From Afifella marina DSM 2698 (GTDB taxonomy: Bacteria; Pseudomonadota; Alphaproteobacteria; Rhizobiales; Afifellaceae): a stretch of DNA of 64,000 nucleotides. The stretch is taken from the NCBI RefSeq assembly GCF_900102695.1, contig NZ_FMVW01000002.1, positions 62,001-126,000 of the forward strand, in the 5' to 3' direction. The notes under the pieces were generated by a model. That model ran no database searches, was not told where the DNA came from, and was given only the letters and a program-made list of their open reading frames with translations. Every line of letters begins with the position of its first letter. Position 1 is the stretch's first letter. The position numbers were made by a program, and so were the translations under genes. Shown piece by piece: positions 10,093 through 19,744 of the stretch.

Positions 10093-10929
10093 TCAGGCCG
10101 CGACGACCGCCGATTGGCTGCCTGCAAGGCCATAAAGGTTGCGCTGGCCGGGGACGAGCGTGAACTTGCTGCTCACGCCAACCACCGTCTCGGCGCCGCC
10201 GAGTACGAGATAGCCGTCCGGCCGCAAATTGCGCGAGACCCGATCCAGAATGTCGCCCTTCGTGGCCGCGTCGAAATAGATCAACACATTGCGGCAGAAG
10301 ACGATGTCGAGCATGCCGAGGGTGGTGAAGGAGTGCAGCAGGTTGAGATTTCTGAACGTCACCATGCGCCGGATATCGTCGGAAATCTGCCAGTTCTCTC
10401 CATTCTTCTTGAAGTATTTGAGAAGCAGCTGGACCGGCAGGCCGCGCTGAACCTCAAACTGTGTGTAGATGCCGGCGCTCGCCCGTTTCAGCATGTCGTC
10501 GGAAATGTCGGTCGCAATGATTTCGACCTTGCGTCCGCCGACCATTCCCACTTTCTCGCGAAGGATCATGGCGAGAGAGTAGGGCTCCTGACCGGAGGAG
10601 GCCGCCGCGCACCAAATGCGCAATGGCTGGGTCACCGGGCGATTGCGCAAAAGCGTCGGCAGCATCACGTCGCTGAACAGATCGAACGGCGTTTTGTCTC
10701 GGAAGAAGAAGGACTCGTTGGTCGTCATCGCATCGACGACCGCCTTGCCGATCTCCATGGAACCCTGCCGCAACTTTGCGGCAAGTGCTGCGATACTCGG
10801 CAGACCGAAATGCGTGGCCACCGGAAGCAGGCGGGACTCCAGCAAGTAGGTTTTCCCCTCCTGCAGGACCAAGCCCGATTGCGCCTTCAGATACCTCTGG
10901 AAGAACTCGTAGTCCGCAGGTGTGATCAT
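10093..10929 (-). CDS. cheR: Chemotaxis protein methyltransferase CheR
   Basis: A 278-residue SAM-dependent methyltransferase that methylates receptor glutamates. An N-terminal all-alpha domain (about 1-75) precedes the methyltransferase domain with IWCAAASSGQEPYSLAM (SAM loop), IIATDISDDML and DIVFCRNVLIYFD, all diagnostic of CheR. The length matches the family and no C-terminal TPR is present. It is last in the che operon and overlaps cheB by 4 bp. The four full receptors nearby end in VRAA without an NWxxF CheR-tethering pentapeptide, so CheR probably acts without C-terminal tethering. Confidence 0.96.
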   Translation of the reverse strand: MITPADYEFFQRYLKAQSGLVLQEGKTYLLESRLLPVATHFGLPSIAALAAKLRQGSMEIGKAVVDAMTTNESFFFRDKTPFDLFSDVMLPTLLRNRPVTQPLRIWCAAASSGQEPYSLAMILREKVGMVGGRKVEIIATDISDDMLKRASAGIYTQFEVQRGLPVQLLLKYFKKNGENWQISDDIRRMVTFRNLNLLHSFTTLGMLDIVFCRNVLIYFDAATKGDILDRVSRNLRPDGYLVLGGAETVVGVSSKFTLVPGQRNLYGLAGSQSAVVAA

Positions 10930-12119
10930 GAGCGTCCTCCTGAGATTCGCCGAACCACGCGGGGTCCGATTTCCGCTATCGGTAGAATTTCGGAGCAGGC
11001 TCCGACCTCGGCGGTCGCGCCTGGCATGCCCCAGACCACGCTCGATGCTTCGTCCTGCGCGATGACGGCACCGCCGCCGTCGGCGATGATGGTCGCTCCC
11101 TTGGCGCCGTCGGACCCCATGCCGGTGAGAACGAGGGCAAGGGTTGCACTGCCATAGACGTCAGAGATCGATTGAAACATCGGATCCACTGCCGGCTTGC
11201 AGAAGTTGACGGGCGGTGCATCCGAGAGCTTGATCACCGTCGTCCCGTTCGATTTTGCGACCAGCATGTGCTTGCCACCCGGAGCCACGTAGATGTGACC
11301 GGGACGCACGGGCTCGCCATCGACCCCCTCGGCAGCCGGACGACCTGACGCCTTCGCGATGTGCTCGGCCAAGATCGTGGTGAAGGTCGGCGGCATGTGC
11401 TGCGTCACGAACACCGGAATGGTCGTCAGTGCGCTGCCGGCATCGGTGAAGAAGCGGGTCAGTGCCTGCGGACCACCCGTGGAGCTGCCGATCGCCAAGG
11501 CACGCACCGCGCTCATCGATGCTGGGCGCAGACGCACCTTGGGCTTGGCTGCGGCGGGAATGGCGGCCCCACGTGTGGCCGCCGGCGCGGATGCGCCAGG
11601 AGCCTGCCGCGCAGTTGTTGGAGCCGGTGTACGGAAGCTCTTGCCGCGACGCACCCCGGCACCAAGGCTGCGCACCTTGGAAATCAGGTCGTGGCGGAAG
11701 TCGGCCGCCGCCAGCAGGCCATTGGCGGAATCGGGTTTCGGGACATAATCGGCAGCCCCCAACGTCAGAGCACGAATGCTGACCTCGGCGCCACGGCGCG
11801 TGAGCGTCGAGGCCATGATGACGGCCGTGCCCGGCCGCTTTTCGAGAATGAGGGGCAGTGCCTGCAGCCCGTCCATCTCCGGCATCTCGATATCGAGAAT
11901 GGCGACATCGGGCTGCGAACGGATGACATCATCGACCGCCCGCCGCCCGTTGGGATGGGAGGCGACGAGAGCGAGGTCCGGCTCCTCGGAGATCCAGCGG
12001 GCGAGGATGCCGCGAATAAAAGCGGAATCATCGACCACCATAACGCGGATGGGTTCGTCGCTCTTCGGGCGGGCCGCAGCGGGGCGGGTGCCAGGTGGAG
12101 GGGCGGCGATCGCGTTCAT
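10926..12119 (-). CDS. cheB: Chemotaxis response regulator methylesterase CheB
   Basis: A 397-residue two-domain enzyme. The N-terminal receiver has the acidic pair in VMVVDDSAF and the phospho-acceptor Asp in AILDIEMPEMDG. A linker of about 80 residues rich in Ala and Pro follows, then the C-terminal methylesterase with catalytic Ser in AIGSSTGGPQAL, His in VTQHMPPTFT and Asp in LTGMGSDGAKG. It removes methyl groups from receptors and may deamidate glutamines, since no cheD is seen. It overlaps cheY and cheR by 4 bp each, indicating tight co-translation. Confidence 0.96.
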   Translation of the reverse strand: MNAIAAPPPGTRPAAARPKSDEPIRVMVVDDSAFIRGILARWISEEPDLALVASHPNGRRAVDDVIRSQPDVAILDIEMPEMDGLQALPLILEKRPGTAVIMASTLTRRGAEVSIRALTLGAADYVPKPDSANGLLAAADFRHDLISKVRSLGAGVRRGKSFRTPAPTTARQAPGASAPAATRGAAIPAAAKPKVRLRPASMSAVRALAIGSSTGGPQALTRFFTDAGSALTTIPVFVTQHMPPTFTTILAEHIAKASGRPAAEGVDGEPVRPGHIYVAPGGKHMLVAKSNGTTVIKLSDAPPVNFCKPAVDPMFQSISDVYGSATLALVLTGMGSDGAKGATIIADGGGAVIAQDEASSVVWGMPGATAEVGACSEILPIAEIGPRVVRRISGGRS

Positions 12120-12493
12120 GTCGCCCTCGCGAGAATGCCGACGGATTCCAGCTTTTCGCGCAGGATTTCGGCGTCGTAGGGCTTCATGATGTACTCGTCG
12201 GCCCCATCCTCGATGGCGCGCGCGATGTGATCGAGATCATTCTCCGTCGTGCAGAAGATCACGCGCGGCGCCTCTCCGTCCGGCCGCTTGCGCAGAGCCC
12301 TGAGAAAATGCGGACCATCGGTGACCGGCATGTTCCAATCCAGAAGGATCGCATCCGGCATCGCCTCCTGGCACCGCTCCATCGCGGTCTCGCCATTGTC
12401 GGCTTCGCGCACCTGGAAGCTCATCTCTTCCAGCATGCGCCGGGCCACTTTTCGAACAACGGAGGAATCATCCACCACAAGGCAGGTTTTCAT
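12116..12493 (-). CDS. cheY: Chemotaxis response regulator CheY
   Basis: A 125-residue single-domain receiver. All key residues are present: the acidic pair in CLVVDDSSVVR, phospho-acceptor Asp in AILLDWNMPVTDG, Thr in VIFCTTEND and Lys in YIMKPYD. Phospho-CheY binds the FliM/FliN switch encoded further along the window. Only one stand-alone CheY is visible, whereas many Rhizobiales carry two; a second could lie elsewhere. Confidence 0.95.
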   Translation of the reverse strand: MKTCLVVDDSSVVRKVARRMLEEMSFQVREADNGETAMERCQEAMPDAILLDWNMPVTDGPHFLRALRKRPDGEAPRVIFCTTENDLDHIARAIEDGADEYIMKPYDAEILREKLESVGILARAT

Positions 12494-12520
12494 CGCGGGC
12501 TCCTTGGAAAGCTGCTTGTG

Positions 12521-12991
12521 TCAGGCAGCAAGAGCGACAGTTACGCGGGCAAGGGCTGCTTCGACGTCGAGGATCAGCATGAGCTCGCCCGAGACGTGAT
12601 AGACACCCTTGACGATCTCGGCCCAGCGCGGGTCGAGGTTTGGAGGGCAGGGCTCGAGAGCCTCTTCCAAGTGCATGACCTCGCCGACCTCATCGATGAT
12701 GAGGCCGAAGGATTCGCTCTTGTACTCGATGCCGACGGCCATCTTTTCCTTCGCATCGCTCGGCGGGAAGCCGAGCAACTGGCGAAGATCGATGGTGGTG
12801 ACGATGCGTCCACGCAGATTGAGGACGCCTTCCACTTCCTTCGGGGCGAGGGGAACGCGCGTCACCTGTTCGGGGACGAACACCTCGTGGACCGCTGCGA
12901 TCGGGAGGCCGAAGCGCTGGCCACCGATGCGGACGGTGACATACTGATTGGCGGCCGACGTCCGCACGTCGTGGACGTTATGCTGGCTCAT
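12521..12991 (-). CDS. cheW: Chemotaxis coupling protein CheW
   Basis: A 156-residue CheW-fold protein that couples receptors to CheA. It contains VTVRIGGQRFGLPIAAVHEV, the NLRGRIVTTIDLR core motif and LIIDEVGEVM. The start is set at the ATG at 12991, which overlaps the cheA stop by 4 bp (ATGA). The operon order cheA-cheW-cheY-cheB-cheR is common in alphaproteobacteria. Confidence 0.95.
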   Translation of the reverse strand: MSQHNVHDVRTSAANQYVTVRIGGQRFGLPIAAVHEVFVPEQVTRVPLAPKEVEGVLNLRGRIVTTIDLRQLLGFPPSDAKEKMAVGIEYKSESFGLIIDEVGEVMHLEEALEPCPPNLDPRWAEIVKGVYHVSGELMLILDVEAALARVTVALAA

Positions 12992-15741
12992 GCTGCTTCT
13001 CCATAGATCGGGGCGCATTGCTTGATCGCCGCGATGAGTTCGCTGCGATCGATCTTTGTAGTGATGCGATCGAAGCCGATGAGGTTCTCCTCACCCGGGC
13101 GCACCCGAGACTTGGCGCTGCCGAGTGCCATCAGGGGGACATGCTGCATTTCCGCCTGGCCGCGTATGGCAGCCGCGAAGGCGGCCGGGTCCATCGCCGG
13201 GGTGTCGAGGTCGGTGACCACGAGGTCGAAGCGATGCCCTTCGGTAATCTGAGCGAGGGCATCTTCCGCGCTCGAGGCCAGCGACACCCGATAGCCGGCG
13301 CTGCGCAGGATCGGCTCCACCATGTTGCGGTAGAAGACGTTCCCCCCGACGAAGAGGAGCTTCTTGCCCTTGCGTTCAGCCTGTTCGGGGGCGTCGCGGA
13401 AGGCGATCTCGAGGAAATGCGAGATGTCGACGATATCCGTCGCCTTGCCACCGAGCACGGCGCTGCCGAGAAGCCCCGGCGTCTCGGAGGGAAGCTCGAT
13501 ATTGAGCGGCTCCTGGACGATGTCGACGATTTCGTCGACGACGAGGCCCATCGTGTTGCCGTCGTCGGAGAAGACGAGCATCGGCTGGGTTCCCGTCGTG
13601 CGCTGTTCCACTTCGTGGTTGACGTAGACGAGCGGGATGAGCGCACCGCGGTAGTTGAGGATCGGCTGACCCCCGGCCCATTCGACCTTTTCGGTCTCGA
13701 ATTCCTCGAGGCGTGTGACGAGCGACAGTGGCACCGCTTTCGGCTCGCGACCACCTGCCCGGAAGACGAGCATGGAAACGGCGTCGTTCGATTCCTCTTG
13801 TTCCTGCGCATCGGCGGTGGCCGTGGCGATTGTCTGCTCGATGCTGCTCGCAGCCTGCTGGGCGACACCGTTCGGATCGACGATCATGATCACGCGTCCG
13901 TCGCCCAAGATCGTCGAGCCGGAGAACATGCCGATGTGGCGCAGCATGGAGGACATCGGCTTCACCACGATTTCCTCGGTGTGGAAGACCGCGTCGACGA
14001 TGACGCCGAAGATCTGATTGCCGACCTGCATGACGGCAATGAAACCGCTCTCCTGGTCTGCGAGCTCGTCTTTGACGCTGCCGAGAAGCGCACCGAGATG
14101 AACGATCGGCAGGAGCTTGTCGCGCAGACGCAGGACGGGTGCGTCCTTGAGACGTTCGATCTTGTGCTCGGAATCCGGCTGGATGCGAACGAGCTCGACC
14201 ACGGCCAGCTGCGGCACAGCAAAACGCTCGCCGGCAACTTCCACGATCAGAGCCGGCACGATCGCCAGAGTGAGCGGGATCTTGATGACGAAGGTCGAGC
14301 CTTTGCCCTGCGTGGAGCGCACGTCGACATTGCCACCGATGATCTCGATGTTGGAGCGCACGACGTCCATGCCGACACCACGGCCGGAGACGCTCGTCAC
14401 CTTTTCCGCGGTCGAGAAGCCGGCGTGGAAGATGAAACGATGGATCTGGGCATCCGACATCTTGGCGAGTTCGGCTTCCGTCGCCAGACGGTTTTCCAGC
14501 GCTTTCTCGCGGATGCGGTCGGTGTTGAGGCCGCGACCGTCATCGCTGATCTCGATGATGATGTGACCGCCCTCGTGGAAGGCGGAAAGCCGCACCAGCC
14601 CCTTCTCGGGCTTGCCCGCGAGGCGGCGCTCTTCCGTCGTTTCCAGGCCGTGATCAGCGGAATTGCGCACCATATGGGTGAGCGGGTCCTTGATCAGATC
14701 GAGGACCTGGCGATCGAGTTCGGTATCGGCGCCGACCATCTCCAGCTCGATCTGCTTGCCGAGATCCTGTGCAAGATCGCGCACGATGCGGGGCAGCTTC
14801 TGCCAGGCATGGCCGATGGGCTGCATGCGCGTGCGCATGACGCCTTCCTGAAGCTCGGCCGTCACCGTCGACAGACGCTGCAGCGAGACCTTGAAGTCGG
14901 AATCTTCCTGACGGCGCGCGATCTCCATGAGCTGATTGCGGGTCAGAACCAGCTCGGAGACCATCGTCATCAAATGCTCGAGTGCATCGAGATTGACGCG
15001 GATTGACTGGGAGGAAACGCTCGAGCTGTTGTTGGCAGCAGGCTGGTCTTCAACCGGCTTTTTGGCCGGTGTTTCAGGCGCCTTAGCGACCGGTGCCTTC
15101 GTCTCGGGCTCTTCCTTCTTTGCCGGCGCGGCCGCGGGAGAAGGCTTCTCCTCGCTTGAAGAAGCCTTTTCTTTCGCTTTGGCCGGGGCTTTTTTTGCCT
15201 TCGTTTTGCCCTTGGCAGCCGGGTTTTCCACTTCCGTCTCGCGGAAGATCCGCTCCAGTTCGTCGAGCGGGATTTCGCCCGGCATCAGCGGACGTTCCAG
15301 CACCTGGTCGACGATGGTGCCGACGGTCACCTCGGCCTCTTCGACGACCTCCTCTGAAACGGTTTCCCCCGCCGCCATCTTTTCCAGAAGTTCGATGAGG
15401 TCTGCGTCGCTTCCTTCAGGCTCCTGCCCGCCATTCTCTTCGAGCTTCGCCAGGATGTCCTTGATCCTGTCGATGGTCTTGAGGACCAGGCTCACCGCTG
15501 CCGGCGTGACGGGCACGCCTTCGCGGAACTTGTCCATCAACGTCTCAGCGGCATGGGCAAGCTTCGCCAGGCGAGGCAGGCCGATGAAACCGCAGGTGCC
15601 CTTAATGGTGTGCACGAGACGGAAGATGTTGTTGAGAATGGCGGCGTTGTTCGGTTCCTGCTCGAACTTCACGAGCTCGACGTCGGCGACGTCCAGGCTC
15701 TCGTTCGTCTCAGTCAGGAACTCGCGAAGCAGTTCATCCAT
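12988..15741 (-). CDS. cheA: Hybrid chemotaxis histidine kinase CheA with C-terminal receiver
   Basis: A 917-residue kinase. Its order is Hpt (His44 in RLVHTIKGTCGFIG), an acidic then Lys/Ala/Pro-rich linker (about 170-245), a dimerisation domain, a HATPase domain (HMVRNSADHGLE N-box, ISDDGRGLN, GRGVGMDVV), two CheW-like domains in tandem (about 500-640 and 660-785) and a receiver-like domain (about 793-910). The receiver keeps Asp844 (VVTDLDTPAMD) and Lys896, but the acidic pair that binds Mg2+ is replaced by Gly-Gly in LLFVGGN, so it may not be phosphorylatable. Family members without the receiver run 650-750 residues. It is co-transcribed with the preceding receptor, 35 bp away. Confidence 0.95.
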   Translation of the reverse strand: MDELLREFLTETNESLDVADVELVKFEQEPNNAAILNNIFRLVHTIKGTCGFIGLPRLAKLAHAAETLMDKFREGVPVTPAAVSLVLKTIDRIKDILAKLEENGGQEPEGSDADLIELLEKMAAGETVSEEVVEEAEVTVGTIVDQVLERPLMPGEIPLDELERIFRETEVENPAAKGKTKAKKAPAKAKEKASSSEEKPSPAAAPAKKEEPETKAPVAKAPETPAKKPVEDQPAANNSSSVSSQSIRVNLDALEHLMTMVSELVLTRNQLMEIARRQEDSDFKVSLQRLSTVTAELQEGVMRTRMQPIGHAWQKLPRIVRDLAQDLGKQIELEMVGADTELDRQVLDLIKDPLTHMVRNSADHGLETTEERRLAGKPEKGLVRLSAFHEGGHIIIEISDDGRGLNTDRIREKALENRLATEAELAKMSDAQIHRFIFHAGFSTAEKVTSVSGRGVGMDVVRSNIEIIGGNVDVRSTQGKGSTFVIKIPLTLAIVPALIVEVAGERFAVPQLAVVELVRIQPDSEHKIERLKDAPVLRLRDKLLPIVHLGALLGSVKDELADQESGFIAVMQVGNQIFGVIVDAVFHTEEIVVKPMSSMLRHIGMFSGSTILGDGRVIMIVDPNGVAQQAASSIEQTIATATADAQEQEESNDAVSMLVFRAGGREPKAVPLSLVTRLEEFETEKVEWAGGQPILNYRGALIPLVYVNHEVEQRTTGTQPMLVFSDDGNTMGLVVDEIVDIVQEPLNIELPSETPGLLGSAVLGGKATDIVDISHFLEIAFRDAPEQAERKGKKLLFVGGNVFYRNMVEPILRSAGYRVSLASSAEDALAQITEGHRFDLVVTDLDTPAMDPAAFAAAIRGQAEMQHVPLMALGSAKSRVRPGEENLIGFDRITTKIDRSELIAAIKQCAPIYGEAA

Positions 15742-15776
15742 TGCGGGGCTCCGATTGGCTTCGGGGGGGGTGGGGC

Positions 15777-17456
15777 CTAAGCGGCCCGCACCCTTTCGAT
15801 GAAGATGTCGACCTGCTGACGGAGGCTTGAAGCCTGGGTGTCGAGGTCGTTGGCGGCGTGGACGATCTCGCTAGAGACGCGTCCGGTGTCGTTGGCCGCA
15901 CTCGTGACGGCGACGATGTTGGTGGAAACCTCCTGCGTCCCCTGAGCAGCCTGCTGAACGTTTTGGGCGATCTCGCCAGTAGCCGAGCCCTGCTCTTCGA
16001 CCGAGGAGGCGATCGTCGAGGAGATTTCGTCGATCTGCTTGATCGTGCCGGTGATCGATTCGATCGCTTTGACGACCTCGTTGGTGGCTTCCTGCACAGC
16101 TGTGATCTGCTGCGAGATCTCGCCGGTCGCCTTAGAGGTCTGTTCTGCGAGCGTCTTCACTTCCATGGCGACGACCGCAAAGCCCTTGCCGGCCTCTCCG
16201 GCACGAGCCGCCTCGATGGTGGCGTTCAGGGCCAACAGATTGGTCTGCGAGGCGATGTCGGTGATGAGGTTGACGACCTGGCCGATGCGCTGGGCGCTGG
16301 CGGCAAGACCGCGAATCACTTCGCCGGTGTTGGACGCCTGACCATTCGCGTGGCCGGCGACATTGGCGGCCATCGAGACCTGCTGACCGATCTCACGAAC
16401 CGAGGCAGCAAGTTCTTCAGCGGCCGATGCGACCGTCTGGACGTTAGTGGTCGCCTGTTCGGCGGCTGCTGCAACCACGGTCGACTGACGATTGGTTTCC
16501 TCAGCGGAAGAACTCATCGTCGAGGCCGACTGCTTCAGTTGCGTGACGGCGGAGACCACCGTGCGCACGATGCTCGAGACTTCCCGGTCGAAATCGTCGG
16601 CGAGCGCGTGCATGGCCTTGCGCTTGTCTTCTTCGGCGCGAGCGGCGAGCTCTTCCTGTTCGCCGCGCAGACGCTCGGCCTCGGCGAGACCGTCGCGGAA
16701 GATCGCGATCGCCTTCGACATTTCGCCAATCTCGTTCTGCTTGTCGGCATACGGGATCTCGGTGTCGAGCTTGCCGGCGCTCAAGTCGGTCATGACGCCG
16801 GTGATGCGGCCGATCGGGCGGATCACGCCGGTGGAGACGTAGACCATTGCGGCGCCGGCGATGATGACGCCGAAGGCAATGGCAATGAACATCTGAAGGC
16901 GTGCGGAATTGTAGGCCGACACCGACTCCGCGTAATCGCTTGCCGCGCCATCATTGTTGATCTGGACGGCGCTCATCAGGTCGTTGGAGAAGGAATCGAA
17001 GATCCGCCTCATCTGACCGCGGAGCAGATCATTGGCTTCCGCGGTCTGTCCGGCTGTGATGAGGCGGGCGACCTGCGGCTCGAGGCTGAGATACTCGGTG
17101 AACTTGGCGGAGAAATCCTTATAGAGCTTGCGCTCTTCATCGGAGGAAATCAGCGGCTCGTACTTCGCGCGCAGCGTGGCGATTTCTCCGATATTTTCCG
17201 CGATTGCAGCTTTCAGAGTCTGCTGCTCCTGCGGGTCGGTGGCCAGGAGATTGGCAATCTGTGCGATGCGCAGGTCAGAGGTGGCGGTGTTGATCTTGTT
17301 GATCGTGTCGATGCTCGGAACCCAGTTAAGGGCCTCGTTCTCGACGTTCGCCTGAATTTGGGCGAGTTTGCTCACGGACGTCCATCCGAGTGCGATCATT
17401 ATGACGATCAAAACGCCGAAGATCGCTGTCAGCGTGGACTTCAAATTCAGCTTCAT
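15777..17456 (-). CDS. Methyl-accepting chemotaxis protein, 4HB-type (first gene of che operon)
   Basis: A 559-residue transmembrane receptor. TM1 is at about residues 8-30, then a periplasmic four-helix-bundle-like domain, TM2 near 185-210 ([19 protein letters not shown]), HAMP, a coiled linker and the signalling domain. The hairpin tip reads [17 protein letters not shown] and is preceded by [26 protein letters not shown] start at the ATG at 17456 (MKLNLKST) rather than 30 bp upstream, because membrane insertion begins there. It lies 35 bp before cheA and its promoter element is at 17485-17512. Its signalling domain is nearly identical in DNA to those of the next two receptors. The ligand is unknown. 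Confidence 0.93.
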   Translation of the reverse strand: MKLNLKSTLTAIFGVLIVIMIALGWTSVSKLAQIQANVENEALNWVPSIDTINKINTATSDLRIAQIANLLATDPQEQQTLKAAIAENIGEIATLRAKYEPLISSDEERKLYKDFSAKFTEYLSLEPQVARLITAGQTAEANDLLRGQMRRIFDSFSNDLMSAVQINNDGAASDYAESVSAYNSARLQMFIAIAFGVIIAGAAMVYVSTGVIRPIGRITGVMTDLSAGKLDTEIPYADKQNEIGEMSKAIAIFRDGLAEAERLRGEQEELAARAEEDKRKAMHALADDFDREVSSIVRTVVSAVTQLKQSASTMSSSAEETNRQSTVVAAAAEQATTNVQTVASAAEELAASVREIGQQVSMAANVAGHANGQASNTGEVIRGLAASAQRIGQVVNLITDIASQTNLLALNATIEAARAGEAGKGFAVVAMEVKTLAEQTSKATGEISQQITAVQEATNEVVKAIESITGTIKQIDEISSTIASSVEEQGSATGEIAQNVQQAAQGTQEVSTNIVAVTSAANDTGRVSSEIVHAANDLDTQASSLRQQVDIFIERVRAA

Positions 17457-17484
17457 CACATTCTCCGTTCCGAGCCTGCCCTGC

Positions 17485-17512
17485 ATCTAGCTTTCAAAGC
17501 TTGCTCGTAGCT
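17485..17512 (-). promoter_or_regulatory. Putative flagellar/chemotaxis promoter of the che operon
   Basis: Read on the minus strand: AGCTACGAGCAAGCT, 7 nt, CTAGAT. It matches the shared motif at 12 of 15 positions upstream, plus the -10-like box, and lies 42 bp before the receptor start. Confidence 0.6.
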
Positions 17513-17910
17513 GGCAGTTGATGGCTCGCCTGCCGGGGGTGGTTATCTGCTGCTGTTGCAGTGTCGGGTACGTGATCGTCCGTGACGCATCTGGACGGAC
17601 CTGTCCGTTGTCTGCTCGTAGCCGACGGACTGATGGACCGACCGGGCGGCGAAACAGGCGGCATTTCTCGCGCCTGTGGGATACGCCCTTTGATCCGATG
17701 CCCCGTGGCATTGCAGCGGTGATTTGCGTGCAAGTGAAGTGTGCTGAAGACTCTGAAATTTCAGACGATTCGCGGACTTCGTCTCGCCTCGCAGACAGGA
17801 CAAAACCACTCAAGACTTGCGTGTAGCTTGCCTAAATATCTCGTTCTGGGTGTATTTGCGCGGTGATCTGGATGGGTTCGGATGCTGTGTGTTTTGAGCC
17901 ACAAACGCGA

Positions 17911-17936
17911 ACAGGCCCCCCTGTCGGAGGGCCTGT
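17911..17936 (-). terminator. Possible terminator of the receptor gene ending at 17990
   Basis: ACAGGCCC (17911-17918) pairs with GGGCCTGT (17929-17936). On the minus strand it lies about 55 nt after the stop and is followed by a weak T-containing stretch (TCGCGTTTGTGG). Confidence 0.4.
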
Positions 17937-17989
17937 CGAAGGCGCATTTAGAAGCGCGCGGTCCGGCTGAGCCGGCGCCGTAGGCCGTG

Positions 17990-19666
17990 CTAAGCGGCGC
18001 GAACCCGACTGATGAAAGCGTCGACCTGAGCGCGCAGGTTTTCCGCCTGACTGTCGAGATCGCCTGCAGCTTGCACGATCTCTCCGGAAACGCGCCCGGT
18101 TTCGTTGGCTGCTCGCGACACCGAAACGATGCTTGTGGACACCTCCTGGGTGCCCTGTGCGGCCTGCTGAACGTTCTGGGCGATCTCGCCAGTAGCCGAG
18201 CCCTGTTCCTCGACCGAGGAGGCGATCGTCGAGGAGATCTCGTCGATCTGCTTGATCGTGCCGGTGATCGATTCGATCGCCTTGACGACTTCGCTGGTGG
18301 CGTCCTGGACGGCCGTGATCTGCTGCGAGATCTCGCCCGTGGCCTTTGAGGTCTGTTCTGCGAGCGTCTTCACTTCCATGGCGACGACCGCAAAGCCCTT
18401 GCCGGCCTCGCCGGCGCGGGCTGCCTCGATCGTCGCGTTCAGGGCCAACAGATTGGTCTGCGAGGCGATGTCGGTGATCAGATTGACGACCTGGCCGATG
18501 CGCTGCGCGCTGGCGGCAAGACCGCGAACCACTTCGCTGGTGTTGGACGCCTGACCGTTCGCCTGGTCGGCGACGCTCGCGGCCATCGACACCTGCTGAC
18601 CGATCTCGCGGACGGAGGCGGCAAGCTCCTCGGCTGCCGATGCAACCGTCTGGACGTTGGTCGTCGCCTGTTCGGCGGCGGCCGCGACCACGGTCGACTG
18701 CTGGTTCGTTTCCTGGGCCGAGGCCCCCATGGTGGAAGCGGACTGCTTAAGCTGTGCGGCGGCCGACACGACCGAGCGGACGACGCCTGAGACTTCCCGT
18801 TCGAAATCGTCGGCGAGCGCGTTCATCATCTGGCGCTTCTTCTCTTCTGCGTGCGCTTCCGCCTGCTGCTGTTCGGCGCGCATCCTTTCGTTCTCGCGCA
18901 ACTCCTGGAGAAAATGTTCTGTCGTGCCCCAGAGTTCTCCGATCTCGTCGGAGGAACGGTTCTGCTCGATTGTCACGTCGAGATCCCCGGCCGCCATGCG
19001 CTTCAGCGTACCGCTGACGCGGGTGAGCGGGCGGCTGATCTGACGCGTGCCGATCCACACGGCGATTGCAGCGCCTGCTGCGAGACCGATCAGCATCGTC
19101 GCCACGATCAGAAGCGTCATGCGCTCGCCGAGGGTGGCCATCTCGGCAAGGATCGGTTTGAGCTCGTGCTGAAGATCGGCCCTTACCGCATCGACGTCGG
19201 TTTGCAGAGCCTTGCGGTTCGCCCGGTTTTCTTCATTGTTGCCTTGTATATTGGCTGCATCCGGCGAGACTTCGAGGCCGAGGCGGACGGTTTCTGTGCG
19301 GTAGGCACGGAAGTCGGCAATTCCTGCGATAACGTCGTCGAAGGCTCTGGCTCGCTCGGGCGTCCTGACGTAACTCCGCGCTTCGGCGGCCGCGGCGTCG
19401 AGTTCGTCGAGGCTCTGCATGAGGCCCGCGGCGAATGCCTTCGTCTTTTCCGGAGTCTTACTCACATAGATGCCGCGTGAATCCATCACGACTTTGGAGA
19501 TAAGACCGTTGACCCGTTCCATGCGGATCGTCATTTCCGCGTTGCGCGCGTAGCGGTCGGCCAAATTCTCGCTACGCTTCAAAGCATAAAGACCCATTCC
19601 CCCGACAAAGATGCTTGCGACGCCTAGGACGCCCAGCATCATATATATTTTATGACTTATTTTCAT
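17990..19666 (-). CDS. Methyl-accepting chemotaxis protein, tandem paralogue A
   Basis: A 558-residue receptor with TM1 at residues 7-28, a helical periplasmic domain of about 160 residues (with [11 protein letters not shown] and [13 protein letters not shown]), TM2 near 188-210, HAMP ([24 protein letters not shown]) and a cytoplasmic signalling domain ending FISRVRAA. Translation starts at the ATG at 19666 with AGGAG 10 nt upstream. It is the last of three consecutive receptors on this strand. A palindrome between it and the preceding one may separate the transcripts. The ligand is unknown; there is no CheR-binding pentapeptide. Confidence 0.93.
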   Translation of the reverse strand: MKISHKIYMMLGVLGVASIFVGGMGLYALKRSENLADRYARNAEMTIRMERVNGLISKVVMDSRGIYVSKTPEKTKAFAAGLMQSLDELDAAAAEARSYVRTPERARAFDDVIAGIADFRAYRTETVRLGLEVSPDAANIQGNNEENRANRKALQTDVDAVRADLQHELKPILAEMATLGERMTLLIVATMLIGLAAGAAIAVWIGTRQISRPLTRVSGTLKRMAAGDLDVTIEQNRSSDEIGELWGTTEHFLQELRENERMRAEQQQAEAHAEEKKRQMMNALADDFEREVSGVVRSVVSAAAQLKQSASTMGASAQETNQQSTVVAAAAEQATTNVQTVASAAEELAASVREIGQQVSMAASVADQANGQASNTSEVVRGLAASAQRIGQVVNLITDIASQTNLLALNATIEAARAGEAGKGFAVVAMEVKTLAEQTSKATGEISQQITAVQDATSEVVKAIESITGTIKQIDEISSTIASSVEEQGSATGEIAQNVQQAAQGTQEVSTSIVSVSRAANETGRVSGEIVQAAGDLDSQAENLRAQVDAFISRVRAA

Positions 19667-19723
19667 TTTCCGAACTCCTGCAAGGGTCGCGCCGGCCCTG
19701 CGGGCCGACGCAAGTCAAAAGGC

Positions 19724-19739
19724 GAGCATTGCAATGCTC
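19724..19739 (-). terminator. Palindrome after tandem receptor B (weak terminator)
   Basis: GAGCATTGCAATGCTC is a perfect 16-bp palindrome 5 bp after the stop of the receptor ending at 19745, and is followed on the minus strand by GCCTTTTG. The T-run is short, so termination is probably partial. Confidence 0.4.
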
Positions 19740-19744
19740 TGTTA

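Larger units (their letters stand above)
17457..17989. other. 533-bp intergenic region upstream of the che operon
   Basis: Holds the che-operon promoter element (17485-17512), a second partial match to the same motif on the minus strand (17814-17828) and a hairpin downstream of the next receptor. Short open frames exist on both strands, but they lack ribosome sites and are rich in Arg, Ser and Pro, as out-of-frame high-GC DNA is. I see no convincing gene. Confidence 0.6.

Noticed and set aside
13018-15006. Long open frame (662 codons) on the plus strand opposite cheA
   Set aside because: Exact antisense shadow of cheA; rich in His, Arg and Asp as expected from mirrored codon bias, with no ribosome site or domain.
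15858-17510. Long open frame (550 codons) on the plus strand opposite a chemoreceptor
   Set aside because: Antisense shadow; the same type of frame appears opposite the other receptors, as their DNA is nearly the same.
17487-17813. 108-codon minus-strand frame in the gap upstream of the che operon
   Set aside because: Two other frames of similar length overlap it; composition is not protein-like, it runs over the che promoter element and it lacks a ribosome site.
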